Positions 1 to 13,542 are shown, counted from the first letter of the stretch. The stretch: 64,000 nt of DNA from Nymphaea colorata (GCF_008831285.2 NC_045141.1:20456848-20520847), one strand, 5' to 3'. Notes: generated by a model from the sequence alone, not told the origin. Numbers and translations: made by a program.

Positions 1-2769
1 CGCCACTAACGGTGAGAGACCTACAAAGATGTAATACATGAAGGCATTTGACGAAAAAAACCAATATTCTTGGGATATACGTTCTTCTAGAGTTTAGCAA
101 ATTCAACTTGAAATTGCTCAATGATCTCGTGGAGACAAGCCGTCGCATGAATATCTGGGCCAGTTTCGTCGTCTTTAAGATGAACTCATGTAGTATAGGC
201 TGGCCACCCTCTCATTCTAATATTTACGGGCAAGAATTTTTGTTAAGGCCAGAATTGTGGAATCCTAATAATTCTCATTTTTGATGAAACGGAAATTATG
301 TTATTAGAAAAAAAAAATTGATTTAAGAATTATAGGCTCATTCTTGAATCAAAATTTTGAAATTGTGATTCTACTTCAAGGGGTGGAAATTATTCTAGAC
401 TTTAGAATTTGTTAATCTTTCTTTAGGACACATGTCATGATGACTTTAGTTTATGAATTCTGAAATTTTAATGATGTGTTATAGAACGAATCATTTTCAA
501 TTCTGAAATGAAAATGTCAAACTATCAACCACAAAAGGAACTATAAAATGTCAAACTATCAACCAAGAGATATAGGAATTGAGAGAACTTCGAATTTCTT
601 TTGAGTGGTGGAATGACCTCCGGCTCACCTAAAGCTTGCAGCAGCAGGGGAACCTTTATAAGCATATCGGTAGTAATTTGTGAGGTTAGGCACAAAGGCT
701 TTGAAACGATTGGTAAAGAGTTTGGAGACGCAGGTCGAACTCCGTCGACCGACACCAAGTTCATTGTACGCAGATGGCACTGTTAAAACACCCAAGTTCA
801 AGCTAGCAATAATGAACGGCTTGGACTTGAGTTAAGAGGGATGGAGCGTGAGAAAGAGAACTGAGAGCCACAGCATCATAATTTATCAGATACCAAAATT
901 CAAACGCATCATAATCGATCTGCATGGTGAATTTCTGTCCCTTGAAGTCCGATTCCTGCAACGAACTGTTCTGGCTTTGTATTATCCCTTCCTTGCCACT
1001 TGCCAGTGGTGGAGCTTCGGCAATTGCAGATCGTCAATTGTCCTCTTTCGAATTCGTGAGATGGTTGGAGCTGTCCTTCCTTGATCACGAGCATCTATCA
1101 GCAAGAATACCAGCAGCAGAATGTTTTGGACAGTTCAACACATGGTGATCCCTTCATTCTTTGTCCTCACTCCGCTTGTGTCCATCAGAAAATTCAAACT
1201 GGAATGTCGACCAAATTACAGTGCCTGGAATAATTCATCATTGCTGTCGTTTCTTACTAATTTACATTACGGCGGGAGGTTATTCCCATTGCTTTACCGA
1301 AGAGGCCGAAGTCCCTCCATCCCTTCAAGGCTGCTTTGAGGAGGTGACACTTAGGCTGTGTTTCAACTTGTATATTGATATCTTTTTCTTTTACAAAATC
1401 CAAAACAAAGCTACCATTTCACCAATCCCCTCATCAAGATTATAGTTTCTTGTATTGGAATACTGCCATCTTCTGTGCAATTAATTTTCTCGATGCTTTT
1501 AACCAAAAACTACAACTGCCCATTTTTTTACTTTTGTGGGAAAACATGCATGCAGCGGATGGAAAAGCAATGGTTTGAACTTTGAACAATCGTTTTGATG
1601 AACTGTGTGATGTGAATGAATGAGAGTGAGGACAGGAAATGAAGTGATCTCACAAGATGGGAGACGGTGGGCCGCAAGGAAAAGGAAATTAAATAGCTAC
1701 TAAAATTTTGAAAAGCAACCGTAGATTTATATATTAATACTTCATTTCAATTCAAAGTCTATATGGGTTTTTGTTTTTGAAGTCGCCCAAAGGTCCTCAT
1801 TCCCCATAGGTCTTGGGTTGCCTCAATGTCAGCAATGACAACTTCAACTTTGTTGTGCTCCACCAATTAAAACTTAGAGACGCAGTGGCCACTCAAATCA
1901 AATTGATCAAATTGCAACAATTTCAAAGACTTCTTCTCTCACGACATGTCCCTTCTTCTTCTCCTCCCTCCCATTCCTCACTCTTCATCATCTTCTTCTA
2001 CCAATCACCATCCTTCTTCTTTCACCGGTTTCTTTCGTCTTTATTTATTTCTTTACGTTTGTTGTTAATTCTGTCATTCCGTCAGATTTTTTTAGTGTAA
2101 ATTTAGTGTTTATTGCAATTTTGTTCGGATATGCGTTCTTTCTAGCTTGCAGTTTCCTTAAATTGAATATAAACTCTTTTGTTCATGGTTTTGCATATAC
2201 GAAACAATATTGTCGACGTACTTAGTGAATAAATGTTGGATTCCTATACTTGTCATCAATACATATGCAATGCATATTTCGTCGAGAACAAGTTATCATT
2301 GCCTAGCAAAACACCCATGGAAGCACACAAATTAGGAATTATGGTTCCACCACAAATCAATAAATTTAAAATAAGAAGGCGGCACATACTGTTTTAGATT
2401 TTTAATACAAAGGTGTTTTTAGTGCAATTGTTATTGCTGTATTATGATGCATCATAATACTATGAAAGGCTTGGTTGTGTTTTTGTTGCTATGAATCCAT
2501 TATCTTTTATTTTTCAAATGGCGAACCAAAAGTTTTTCATATTGTTAAAAATATGAAAGATGTTTAAGATCCAAAGAAGGAACGAGTTACGGGGAAATCA
2601 AGTTTAGGATGAGAAGTTGGGACAGAATTTTGGGCCTTCAACCGATCCACTCGACGCCCCTTTACATACACGAATCGGCCTACACGAATCGAGTCATAAG
2701 GATTAAAAGGTTTCATATTTGGAAATGAAAAGGAAGAAGTAGTGCTGCATAACGAACCCAGCCAACAAC

Positions 2770-3195
2770 GCTCGAAAAAAACTCGACTCGTGTTAGACTC
2801 ATTTATAAATGAGCCGAGTTCGACCTTGCAAAGATACTTAAAACGATAAATAAGTCAGCTCGAGTTTCAGGAACTCGACTCGACTCACAAACCGGTACTC
2901 TATATAATATTATCAAAACCGGTTCAGCGATTTTAACTTTTAAGGTAAAAACAAATTTTCTTAATTTACACGAGCTAAACGAGTTACATGAGTTAATGTT
3001 AAACCAACTAACGCCTAAATGAGTTACATGAGTTAAATGAGTCGAGTTCGAGCTTTATTTTGTATAGTTGAGTCGAGCTCAAGCTCGCTATAAGAGTACG
3101 ACTTGAGTTCGAGCTGAGCTCGAGCTCATGTCTTTTGAGTCGAGTCGAACTCTAGTTGGCCAAGCTTGGGCTCGACTCAGTTCGTGTGCAGCTCT
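2770..3195. repeat. Degenerate GAGTCGAG / GAGCTCGAG-rich repeat
   Basis: The block is built from many variants of 'gagttacatgagtt', 'gagtcgagttcgagc' and 'gagctcgagctc', which overlap their own reverse complements. Similar GAGTTGA/ACTCGA wording recurs at 56.95-57.18 kb and 63.18-63.27 kb. This type of sequence is widely dispersed in plant genomes. I see no coding capacity or clear element ends. Confidence 0.45.
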
Positions 3196-3925
3196 AGGAA
3201 GAAGATGGAGCGTGTGGGTCAGGATGAAAACCGAGATTGGTATGGAAGTGTTCTTTAAAAAACGAATTTGGTCAAACACGGGATATTAATGACCAGCTAA
3301 ACGCTCTCCTTAATTGAATATTTTAGAGTATTAGAATGACTTTTAAACCTTTGCATTTCTTTTGCCCTTAAAATTTGTAGAATCTCCATGGGTTCCGAGT
3401 TTGAAATTGGATACCGGATTCGAATCACCCCGGGGTTCAAGTCCCAACAATACCTATATCCGAATTTTTTACTTTTATCAGATCCAGCTAAACGGATCAG
3501 AGATTGAATCGATAATTGAATGTGTCAGATCCATTTACGTCCGGCCTAAGGCTGTAGCTCATACCCTGTGGTGATTGTTGGCCACTCGCCGGAGTGGGCC
3601 GGCGAAGCAGGCACTACCTGACCACGGTACCGTTTCCGTAGCTATTATTGGTTTCAACATCACAGAAACACTGAATGGTGCAACAGAACAGCAGAAAAGT
3701 TGAGTAGTAAGCTTCGGTATATATATATATTTATAGTAGATGGTCCAGGTAGCAGTTATCATCAGTATCCCTGCAGGCCTCCATCACAGTTTCCTCACCT
3801 AGCTCAGACATAGTTCACCATCTTTCTAGTTCCAACCCGCCTGCTCCCACTCGAACCCTTCTCAAAAACCCTTCTCAAAAGATTATCATCTCATAGATCC
3901 CAAAGAATTAGCGGTGTCTGGAAGC

Positions 3926-4130
3926 AGGGGCGCAGAGGGAGGAGGGGGTTCTGCCTAGGCCATGGCTCCACCCCAACCAAATGAAAAAAAAAATACAATG
4001 TAAAAATTAATTTTTTTTTCTTTTATGTATTTTTTGAATGTGAGTTCAGTTTTATCCTACCCAATAAACCTATCTCCCATTTGGCCTGCCCCTGAAAAAA
4101 AAATCCTGACTCCGGTCCTGTCTGAAAAGA
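3926..4130. repeat. Degenerate dispersed element ('aggggcg...tgcccct' type)
   Basis: It starts with a CAGGGGCGCAGAGG-like motif, contains 'ggccatggctccacccc', poly-A and poly-T tracts, and ends near 'cctgcccctg'. Related wording occurs at 13.37-13.54 kb and 40.7-40.97 kb, so it is probably a short non-autonomous element family. The ends are not certain here. Confidence 0.35.
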
Positions 4131-4619
4131 TGTTCGGGTAATAGCGTGCAGTGCAGGGATCCAACAAAGACCATGGGGCAGATTGTAGGGGAACTTCAGT
4201 TGTCACTCGGGTCAGTGGGATTTCCTCTTTACTTCAACAAGTGTCTAGTCTTGGGAAAAGGTTGTTTCTTTTAATAGAACTAAATAAAGAGTTCCACGAG
4301 TGCGCATATCATGACTGGTCAGTGCTTAACTTGGAATGGCAACCACATTTGAAAATTTAATTCTTTATTGCGTAACTTGAACTCTATACTTCTTTCTTAC
4401 ATGGGAAAGCTAGAAAAGGCTCATTTTCCAATGATGCAAAGTTGTTTGAACTCGTTTTGAATCTTTTAAACGACAACCCCTTGTGCTATAAAAGAAGGGT
4501 CCATCATACATAATACATCAACCCCCTTCGCTCTGTTCGTTGTTTTTATCATATTCTTCAGTTTTATTCGTTGTTTTTCTCATATTCTTCACCATGTGTT
4601 TTAAATTTAGAATATGCAC

Positions 4620-4760
4620 ACGCGTAAGGCACAAGTAAAGTCTAGATTGGTTGGTAGACCAGCCTCATAGATCGCAGGGTTCGAACTTGCAGCAAGTCAG
4701 AAAAAACTGGTTGAATTTTATGACATGATTTGTGCCCACTTTGCTTAAACCGATCCCCGT
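4620..4760 (+). mobile_element. Possible tRNA-derived SINE fragment
   Basis: 'taaagtctagattggttggtagacc' resembles a pol III A box region, and 'gggttcgaacttgc' about 35 bases further on resembles a B box. There is no cloverleaf, so this is not a tRNA gene. No tail or target-site duplication is visible, so the assignment is weak. Confidence 0.3.
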
Positions 4761-7619
4761 TTTCCATATGCAAGAAATGAAAAAGAGCCCTTATCTATGA
4801 CCCATTGTCCCATCCCAAAGGTTGCATCCGTGGAAAAAGTAGAGCTTTTTTAAAACGTCACCGTGAAAAGTTGATGACTTTTAACTAGGCAAATCTTTTC
4901 AAAAAATCAATGGTAAGGGACACCAAGTAAATGATTACGTGACACTAATATCAAACTCAGTAGTAGTGCCATGTGTTGTGTTTGTATAGGCAATTCTGAA
5001 CTAATCCGTCTTCCAATGTAGCAAACTATCTCGGGCCTTATCCTTAAAAAGGTTGCTCTCAGCATTTTTTTTTTCTTCCTAACTAAAAATATCGCCTAAC
5101 ATTTGAATTCAAAGACTTGTTAAGAGGAAAACTTTGTGTGTATATATATATATATATACCCATATTCATCGTTTGGCATTTTGTGAGATTGATAGATTGC
5201 TAGGGTACGTAATGGACAAATTCAATAGGCGTCCCGTTTGATTCGTAGTTCCTACCCGTGTTGACTCGTGATAATGGTTTACATAAATTTTCTCGAGTGA
5301 AAGCCAAAGGGAACCACGTTACTTGCGACTTCAACTAATGGCGACAGGCAATTAAGAACAGGGGGAGTTTACGGCATTTCAAAGGACGCTTAGAGCTTCT
5401 TTTATCTGTTTCTTTTGAATCTGATCTGAACTGGCTTGTGAGCTCACTTATGTGTTCTTTATTTGTTAATTCTGTGCATTAATGGAAAGGAACCACCCCG
5501 GCCTGTTCTCGTCCATTCCTCCATTCCTTTAATTGATATAGTAAATGGGTTTTCTTAAACGGCATTTGGTAGTTGGAACAATGTGTTCTAATCAAGAATG
5601 AGGTGCACCAAACACCGGGAGAACAATATGCTATTGTGTTTTCTTAAGAACAAAAATTTAAGTCCTTTCGCGAAAATTCAAGCTAGCCTTCCTTCATTCG
5701 GCTGCATCAAGGTGCACTCTCTCTCTCTTGTAATTCTTCGGCATCATCACCTATGGAGATGTTAGTATATCCAATTTGGATCAACCGAAACGTTTAAAAA
5801 AAAATTGGATATGGAAAAAAAATTTAATTTCAGATCAGAATAACAGATTGGATTTGGATTTAAAAATGACGTCTGATTAGATTCGGATTCGAACGTGCAT
5901 AAATATCCAATTGGGTTTAAGTAAGGATTCAAATCAGATATATTTTTAATCGGATTTAAGAAATGCTACGTGTTGTCCCAACTTGTTTTTCTAAACAACA
6001 ACTTGATCTTCGTTAAAACACATGTTCCTGGAATCACCTCTCAAGAACGTAAGTTCCAGACATTGGCAGAGGCAGGTGTGGGCTATTGCCCACATAGCAC
6101 CACTAAAATTGCTTATCAACTTATATGTCCATACTTCATCTCTAAACTTACTTGAAGTAATAATGCCAAAAAAAAAAAAAAAACTTTTAGGGTTTTAAAT
6201 CTATTAGATAAAAAATTATAAGATTACATTCCAAGGAAACTGGTAGTCGGTCGAATCACGAATGCCAATAGACAGAACGGAAGCAACAAAGGGAGCAGTG
6301 AGTGGGATCCAAATAGGAGATCCACCAAGCTAAGGGACCTGTGCTCCTGAAAAGTGAAGAAAAAGAAAACTTCTGCATAATAATAATAGCGACGATAATA
6401 ACAATAACAAAGAAAAGGACGATCTGTTTTCTGAACTTTTCTGCCATCCGTCAAAAACCAAACCCCATAAATTTGTCTTAAAAGATCTTTTAAACATAAT
6501 GTTAACCTCGTACTATGTTAATCCTAATTTAACATGAATAATGTCTCCGGAAAATATTTCTTTAATAGTGTGAATGCGATATTTTCATGATTGAAGGCGT
6601 TTATAAATGCCATAACTTTATTTCTACCATGAAATTATTTATAAATTGTGATTATTCAACATTTTGAACCTTAGTTTCACGGACACACAATTCAAACATT
6701 TCTTTGTGATGTACTTACACGCAATGCCACTCGTTCTCCAAAACACACACACACATATATGTACACTAAACAAATTAAAAATGGTTGCCAAAATGTTTAT
6801 TAGCCACAGTTTATGGTGTAGCAACCGTTTACGAAGCCTTTAACTGTCATGTATGGTACTTTTAGTGACAGTAGAATCATTCAAACCATGTGGCATGCAC
6901 ATGGTAGTAAGACTTTGAATGAGTGATGATAGAGTGATATTCACGAAAGCCAGCGGCCAATTAATGCATATTAACAAGTTCAAATGCTGCATGAATATCA
7001 ACCTTCTTTAACCAAAGTCAAGCATGTATGTGCGCATGATGTAAATGTGATTGATTTTATTCGGAAGATCTTGAAAAGATTTTGTATACAACGACATGAC
7101 ATGGAAATGATGTGCTTCTCGAGCTAGCTGATCGGATCAAACAACAAGTATTGCAAACGGATCCAATGAATAAGAACACAAAAACTCCCAATTGGAATAA
7201 GAATTGGTGTAAGAAGTGGAACAAGAAAAGATATTCCTCGTCACGTCACAGCAAGAGGAGCACAGGTCATATTGGTGTAAGGGGGCCATGAATTTGGATT
7301 CGAGCACCCGGAAGACCCAATTACAGTTCAATATTTTGAGTTTGAGTCGGATATTTTAACCTTCCTACCCAAACCCGAGAAGCTGCATCCATCCTTCACC
7401 ACTGTCGCATCAAATATACTCATGAAACGAAAATCTACTAAAAAGGCACTATCAAAAGTGTAAATAAGATTTACATGCTTCACAAGTTCACGTTTAGAAA
7501 CTGTCGGCATAAAGATATACATGAGTTTCTTAAGGAATCGTGGCCATCGTAGCTCCACCTGAAAATTTCATGACAGTGCCGCCGGATATTTGCTTGGAAG
7601 CTTCATAAAAGTTTCATGC

Positions 7620-7634
7620 GTATTATTTCATTAG
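7620..7634 (-). terminator. Candidate polyadenylation region of the BAHD gene
   Basis: Read on the minus strand, about 105-115 bases after the stop codon, the sequence contains overlapping AATGAAATAATA, which resembles plant near-upstream elements. This is inferred from motif and position only. Confidence 0.4.
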
Positions 7635-7734
7635 CGTAAGCACGTAACGGAGGAAGAATACATACACATATAATAGATGGGGGTGTTGTTTTTACAATTC
7701 AGATTCCTTGTTACTGCAAGGAACGACAATTCAC

Positions 7735-9301
7735 TCATAGAGCAGATAAAATGAAAGCGGGGGCTGGCTGTTTCAGATTTGATGACGGTCCGTCGAGCAT
7801 CTTCTTGACCTCCTGTTCAAAGATCACCATGGCCGGAGACGGCAAACAGACCGGAATCACTGCCCCCTCTTCTCCATGCTTGTTCTTGAACTTCATGAAG
7901 AAGCTGGCGACTCCAGGAATTGCGCCGACGCCGCCTTTGGCGGCACCGCCGTAGACAGGCATCCCCCAGCCGAGGTCCAGCTCGCTGAACCCAGCCTTCC
8001 TGATGTCCGACACCACGAAGGCGCGCACGACCGTGAAATGCGGCCTTCCCTTGAGCACCATGAGGTCTGCCACCGACCGCATGTACTCGTCCGTCACGTC
8101 TGCCTTGGCCTTCCTCACCAGCTCCACGGCGTAGCCCAGCGGGTTGATGCTGAGCTTGGCTGCCGTCGAGACGGCCGCCGGTAGAGAGAACGCGTTGCCG
8201 TAGTAGCCCTGCGGCAGCTGTGGCTGGTACTTGGACCGCGCATTGAAGATACACAACAGGCGAAAAACCTCCTCGGGATCAGGCTGGAGCGCGATGGTTC
8301 GGCATCGCCACAGGCAGCCAGTGATGATCTCGAAGGAGGTGGCGGCGTCCCGGAGGTGGGGAGGGAGCTGGCGGCGAAGCGCCTGCACCTCTCTGGCGCC
8401 GAAAAAGAAGGATTTGTGGGCCATGTCGTCCAGCGGCATCAGCGTGTTCTTGGTGTCGGGGACGTCCTCGTACTCGCGATGCACCCGCGTCACCGCCGGC
8501 GGGTTCCGGGCGTTGAGGAGGTGGCGCTCCCAGACCGGCAGCACCGACGGCGCCGCCGCTCCCTTCGCCATCTCGCATACCGCCGTCAGGAACTGCATGA
8601 GGCCAGAGGCATCACTCATGGTGTGATTGAGCCGCACTGCCCAGATGAAACCCCCACATCTCAGACGCGTCACCTACATCATCACCAATCTCAACTTAGA
8701 AAAAGAGAGAGAGCCCACTCTGTTTCTTAAACAGATAGTTCACTGACATTCCAAATTCTTTATAATTTTTCTACTGCAAATCTGTCGACTATAATGAAGG
8801 GAACCAGTTGAGGAATGTTCTGAACTGCCGTTATTTGGGAAGCATGTAAGTTAATATTATTACCTGAAATAGCAACAAAGGGCAGTTGGTGACCTCCCCA
8901 GAAGCAGGGACTTCGTAGAGGAGTTTTTCGAAACAGGGGAATGGTGGCTGCAGGGCGTCCCCAAATTCTTCCAACGTAACGTCGGCGTCGGCCTCGACGA
9001 AGAGAACGCCTTCGCCGGTGCACTCCACCGTCAACTTCCGGTTGGGGCCTTCCCGCAGCCTCCCGGCGAAGGGGTAGTAGAACACCAGCGCTTTCGCCAG
9101 TGCGTCCTTCATGACGGCGGCCGGGTCCCGGCCGTCCATGGCTGGGTTCCGACGATAGAACTGGATGACGGGGATCTGAAACCTGAAGCCATCTTGGTCG
9201 TCAATGTCAGACAGAGGTTTGAGCTCGTAGGGAGTGGGTTTAGCTGGAGGGACGAGGACGGGGTCGGCAATCTTGACGTCAAACTTCAGGGAGGTATCCA
9301 T
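7735..9301 (-). CDS. BAHD-family acyl-CoA-dependent acyltransferase (benzyl-alcohol O-benzoyltransferase-like)
   Basis: Two exons, 9301-8864 (146 codons) and 8673-7735 (312 codons plus stop), are separated by a 189-base GT-AG intron in phase 0. The product is 458 residues, a usual BAHD length. The catalytic HXXXD motif is HTMSD (His163, Asp167), at the start of exon 2 as in most family members. The structural DFGWG motif appears as DLGWG (379-383). The N-terminal part '[34 protein letters not shown]' type opening and the '[11 protein letters not shown]' block (about residue 70-80) resemble the clade of alcohol O-acyl/benzoyltransferases that make volatile esters. BAHD enzymes are cytosolic and transfer an acyl group from CoA to an alcohol or amine. 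The exact acyl donor and acceptor cannot be read from sequence. The start is the first ATG after a TATA box 117 bases upstream. No in-frame break is seen, so it looks functional. Coding GC is far above the flanks. Confidence 0.9.
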
Positions 9302-9417
9302 TGCTGCTGCTGCCGATGGTGGTGGTCGGCCTTCAAGAAATTTGAAGCTCGACGACAGGAAGAAAGGAAGGGGAGAAGGAGCTGAGGCTGTGAGGAGATG
9401 GTTGCCTCTGGACAGGA

Positions 9418-9424
9418 ATTTATA
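9418..9424 (-). promoter_or_regulatory. TATA box of the BAHD gene
   Basis: TATAAAT on the minus strand, 117 bases before the ATG at 9301. The spacing allows a 5' UTR of roughly 85 bases. Motif and position only. Confidence 0.65.
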
Positions 9425-9909
9425 AGCGCGCCCTCCACTGCAGTGGTTGGTAGTGCAGTATCCAACAGAGGAGACGGAAGTTACCTGGATATAAAGTTAC
9501 CTGGAGAAAGTGCTTCGATGAACCATCTCAAAAATTCAGTGATGATTTTATGAATGGTGAAAATTTCCTTTGGCAAAAATTAAAACTTTAAATATTTCTT
9601 TGGAATAATTTCATTTTTTGGTAGGAGCTACAACCTTGAAAACTAATTATATTTTTACCCTTGCATGGTTTTTGTATGAATACCACCCTTGCGTAGTCCT
9701 TTGTATCAATAGCGGGGAGCGAAAAAAATTTGCTGGAGTGGCACATGTATTAAAAATACTCAAATTTGGTGGGTACTTATATATATAAAGATAAATATTT
9801 AAGGTTTCTATTTAAAAATAAAAAACTTTTGTCAGTCACAATGTGGCTATACCACTATATGATTTATGTGTGAGCCATGACTTGTCTATCTCTATTTATC
9901 ACAATCCTT

Positions 9910-10160
9910 CCAGGACTCATTTGGATGGCACATGTATCTAACCTAGTTTTGTGAAAACTTGACTTTACAAAAACCAAGATTTTTAATGAGTTTTAAAAAC
10001 TTGTTTTATTTGTTTCCGTGGCACACACAAAACCTAGCTTTTTATAAATAACCTAAGGGGTTCAGGTTTCACTTTCTTTTACAAGACCAAGTTTTATCAA
10101 AGCTGAGTATTTCTCGAATTCACTTTTGGTGGCGCCTAAACACTCCAAAAACTTAGTTCT
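9910..10160. mobile_element. Candidate hAT-like MITE
   Basis: It begins 'ggactcatttggatggcaca' and ends with a sequence whose reverse complement starts 'ggagtgtttaggcgccacca'. Together these give an imperfect terminal inverted repeat of the common plant 'GTTTGGATGCCAC' kind. The interior has AAAACCAAG/CTTGGTTTT-like short palindromes and no coding capacity. Related elements are at 42.7 and 45.6 kb. The target-site duplication was not resolved. Confidence 0.4.
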
Positions 10161-11828
10161 AGAGTCAAAAATTGTCCTTCTAACTAAATCTTGAAGTTCT
10201 GAATTCATTTGAACAGCCACCGATCGAAAAAAACTTTACGACGATCGTCAACAAGATTCGACAACATTTCAATAAAAGACAAGAATGCAAGCAGGTTCAA
10301 AATTTGACAACTTAGACGATGAACATCTTTTCCTGCTAAGAAAAACGATTCACAAGTTAATCCTTGTCAAATCGAACACTTGGTAGACCACCCGCAATGA
10401 CACTCGCATACTTCTATTCCAACAAGGCAAGCAAAAGCATTTCTTTTGAATTCATGCATATATGATATGAGGAGGGAAGGCAGCCTTCCAAAAGTTGAAA
10501 AAAACTCTCACTCTTACTGCTTCAAGCAAACTAGAATGATTCGACCAATTCCATCACCATAGTTGATTCCTATTAACAGAACTCCTTAAAAGTTCTCTCC
10601 CCAACAAAAGTTGTGCTCTTCTACAAACAGAAGTTCTTCTGTACATCCGATTCTCCTTGTGTTCCGGCGTTCCGGCTACAGTTCCGAGTTCTAGTTAGGG
10701 CAAAACGGGGAAGCCGCCGCAGGTGTCCCTCTCGAGAAGGTGCCGGGCTTCCGGTCGTCGTTCAATGTCAGATGTAAATGTCGACCAAGAAAAGTTGGAA
10801 AAGGGGAGTCAAAGGAGAATTGCCGAACGTCCTCCCAATTTTCGACGAACTTTCTCCCACTCGGATTTTTCTCAGAAGGCTCTCAGTAGAGGCTGGGAGC
10901 TCCCATGGGCCCGACGGCAGACACAGGGCGTCGCAGACTGCAAGTCTCCATATGTTAGGTGGGTCAAGATTTCGAGGTGAGTCAAGGTTTCGAGTCTTTT
11001 GTGCAATCTTTTAAAGATCGAGTCGACGGAGAAGGCGATCTCACCTTTGTTGGTGCTTAAAAAACTAACCCAACAGGAACCAACAAAATTGGATGACACC
11101 AACCTTCTTTTTTCTTTTTGGCTCAGTTAGATTCAAAGTAGCCGTCTCATTGGCAACTTCTACAACTTTTCACTTGGGGGAATTAAAAAAGGCGAGCCGA
11201 TGATGCAGCGCTGGCCCTTGACGGTTCAATCATGTCCTGGATCGAAAGCCATGGCCCTTTTTCTTTTCGACTTCTTCTTCCTGCCCAAGTAAATATTATA
11301 AAACGGTGGGACGTGGCGTGTCTGATCATCGGCCTTTCCAGTCCATCTTGACCGGCCGATCGTTTGGTGTTGAAACCGATCATGGTGTCCCTTGGTCCTC
11401 GGTCCTTATAAGTTCCTCTTCTTAACTTCTTGGGAGTGATTTCTTGATGCTAACCTTATACGATCTTATCGCACCAAAAAAAAAAAAAAAGACGTGATCT
11501 TTCCTCCCTTGTATCCAGCCAAAATTAATCCATGCACTCTGCATTAGGAGTGATTAGGACTATATATTTTGTTAGTTTGTGTGTGTGGTTAAAAATATTA
11601 GCTTTGTTTTGGTGAGTGGAGTTTCTTACGACAGGAGCTAACCTCTCATTCTCTTAAAGTATAGAGTTTCCTTTGAGTGTTTCAAAGTTATGTTTTAGTT
11701 TACTTCTTAATGTTTTAGACGATTTGAAACAAAAACTGACCTTGCGACAACTCTATCAGCTATATCTAAAAAGGTCATGGCAGAATTTTTCTTTATTATG
11801 TTGCATTATGAATAATTAAACAAGCCTT

Positions 11829-12117
11829 CAAAAGGCATAGCATAGTTGGTTTGAGAACCTTTATGTATATAGGCAGGTTTTTAGTTCGATTCTTATAAAT
11901 GTTATGTTTTTGTATCTTAAGGTGATAAGTCACGGCATCCAAGTTGAAGAGTACACGGTTGCTATTACTGACACTGACGCAGTTTAAGACTCCGGAGGCA
12001 AAAGGAATGAAGGCCCTTCAGGCCTCGTTTTGGATGGTGGGATGAATCTCTAGCTCACCCAAACAACAAAACATGAATTCCAAGATTACATTTGTCAAAA
12101 AAAAAAAAAAAAAAAAG
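11829..12117 (+). mobile_element. tRNA-derived SINE with poly-A tail
   Basis: An A-box-like 'catagcatagttggttt' is followed about 40 bases later by a B-box-like 'agttcgattct', then a non-tRNA body ('ccaagttgaagagtacac', 'gacgcagtttaagactcc', 'ggcaaaaggaatg') and a 19-base A run at the end. The body motifs recur in the copies at 15.4 and 16.4 kb, which supports a SINE family. No clear target-site duplication was found. Confidence 0.5.
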
Positions 12118-13371
12118 ATGATAGTTTAATAAGTAGATGGATTTCATTCAAAGAGTAATAACAAAACTCTCTCGACTCCAAAAATTATATATAGGCAGTA
12201 GATCTTACTCCGACATTTCTTTCACATTCCGAATCGGTTTATCTGATCATCAGCATGGCTGGTACAATCCAATTAATAACCGATGACGTGTTTGTGTATA
12301 AGGGGCGGACTATCTTCCGATTTTGGGATACAAAATTGACCACTTATTTTTAAACTTTTGACTTGGGCCCTACAAAAACTTTGAAAAATATTGTTTAACA
12401 TTTTTAAGAATTTTAAAAATAATTTTTCGGCCTCCAACTAAAATTATACACCCCTTTCTATGTGCGTGGATGAGCCAAGGTTGAGGCAAAGGGAGAGTCG
12501 CCATATTTTAACTTCTCTAACATTCAATTGACTCATTAATTGTTTTCTTTTGGGTGGCACCTCATGGGCCATTTAGAGTTAATACATAAGTGATTGAATG
12601 GTGATTCCAACTATTCATAATCACTCATTTAATCTTAATTGAAAGGAAAGCAAGAATAAAAAACGTGTAAAATTTAGATAAAACTTTTTTTTATTCTTCT
12701 TTCAACAGTTTATTATGATGGATCAAACAGTGAATAAATTGACTCTAGATAGCTAAAATAACCATTCAATTATATATATATATATATATATGTACATTTT
12801 GCACAAAAAATTTGGTTTCTCAAATCATGAACCTCCACTGCATTTTAGGAAATTCATTTTAAAAATCTCTTTTGGGTAGAACTCTCAGCGCTAAAAATCT
12901 CCTTCGGTGCAAATCAAGCGAAGGCGACGTAACTCATATGAGTACATTTTAAAAAAGCAAAAACAAAAAGGAATGGCCTAAATTAGAATGCCGTATATTT
13001 TTCTCATTTTATGCTTTCTTGAGGGCTCACAGATTACACAATTATTGTATGTACCCATCTCTCTCACCCTCTCCTAGAGCATGTTTTTTTCCTTGTCCCA
13101 ACTGTATGAACTTTCTTTCTTTCACGTTTTCTTCATTTCAACTTTTTCAATCCTTGCTCTTCACCCAGGGACAGGGATGTGGAGCAAAAGCATAAGAAAT
13201 TACGCCCAAGAGGGAGAGATCATCATGCTTCCAAAACTTTCAACACCACACACTCACTTTCCTAGAAAAATGTTGTCTTTGCGTAGCTCTCATCCTTCGA
13301 ACCACTTGCCATTTCATTGGAAAAATGATCTGAAGTAGGTTTTTTTCAAGTGTGAAGCTAGGTTTTTTTTT

Positions 13372-13542
13372 AGGGGCGGGCCAAACAATCCAACCCCTGG
13401 ATTTAGATGAGACCAAACTGAACGTCAAACCAAATAATGCATGGCGCAACTAAAAATTAAAAAAATTTTCAATGTAATTTTTTTTTTTCAATTCACTAGA
13501 GTGAGACCATGGCCCAGGTGGCCGCCCACTCCCTCCGCCCCT
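13372..13542. mobile_element. Short MITE-like element with AGGGGCGG / CCGCCCCT ends
   Basis: The 171-base segment starts AGGGGCGG and ends CCGCCCCT, a perfect 8-base terminal inverted repeat. It has an AT-rich interior with T and A runs and 'gaccatggcccaggtggcc' near the right end. It shares wording with repeats at 3.9 and 40.7 kb. No coding capacity. Confidence 0.4.

Larger units (their letters stand above)
1..7620. other. Intergenic region, no gene recognised
   Basis: AT-rich sequence with only short, unrecognisable open frames on both strands. Inside it I see a GAGCTCGA/GAGTCGA-rich block (2.77-3.19 kb), a degenerate repeat with AGGGGCG-type ends (3.93-4.1 kb), a tRNA-like stretch with a B-box-like GGTTCGAACTTG near 4.68 kb, a TA run at 5.14-5.16 kb, and a block of 'ggattcaaatc'-type degenerate repeat at 5.76-5.96 kb. 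The GC-richer part at 0.9-1.35 kb has interrupted frames on both strands and could be a decayed exon of something, but I cannot name it. Confidence 0.6.

Noticed and set aside
4620-4700. tRNA gene
   Set aside because: B-box-like sequence is present but no cloverleaf or acceptor stem can be formed; better seen as SINE-like.
8610-8640. miR171-like wording ('tgattgagccgc') in the BAHD gene
   Set aside because: Only about 12 bases agree, it lies in the conserved HTMSD coding region on the opposite strand, and there is no hairpin.
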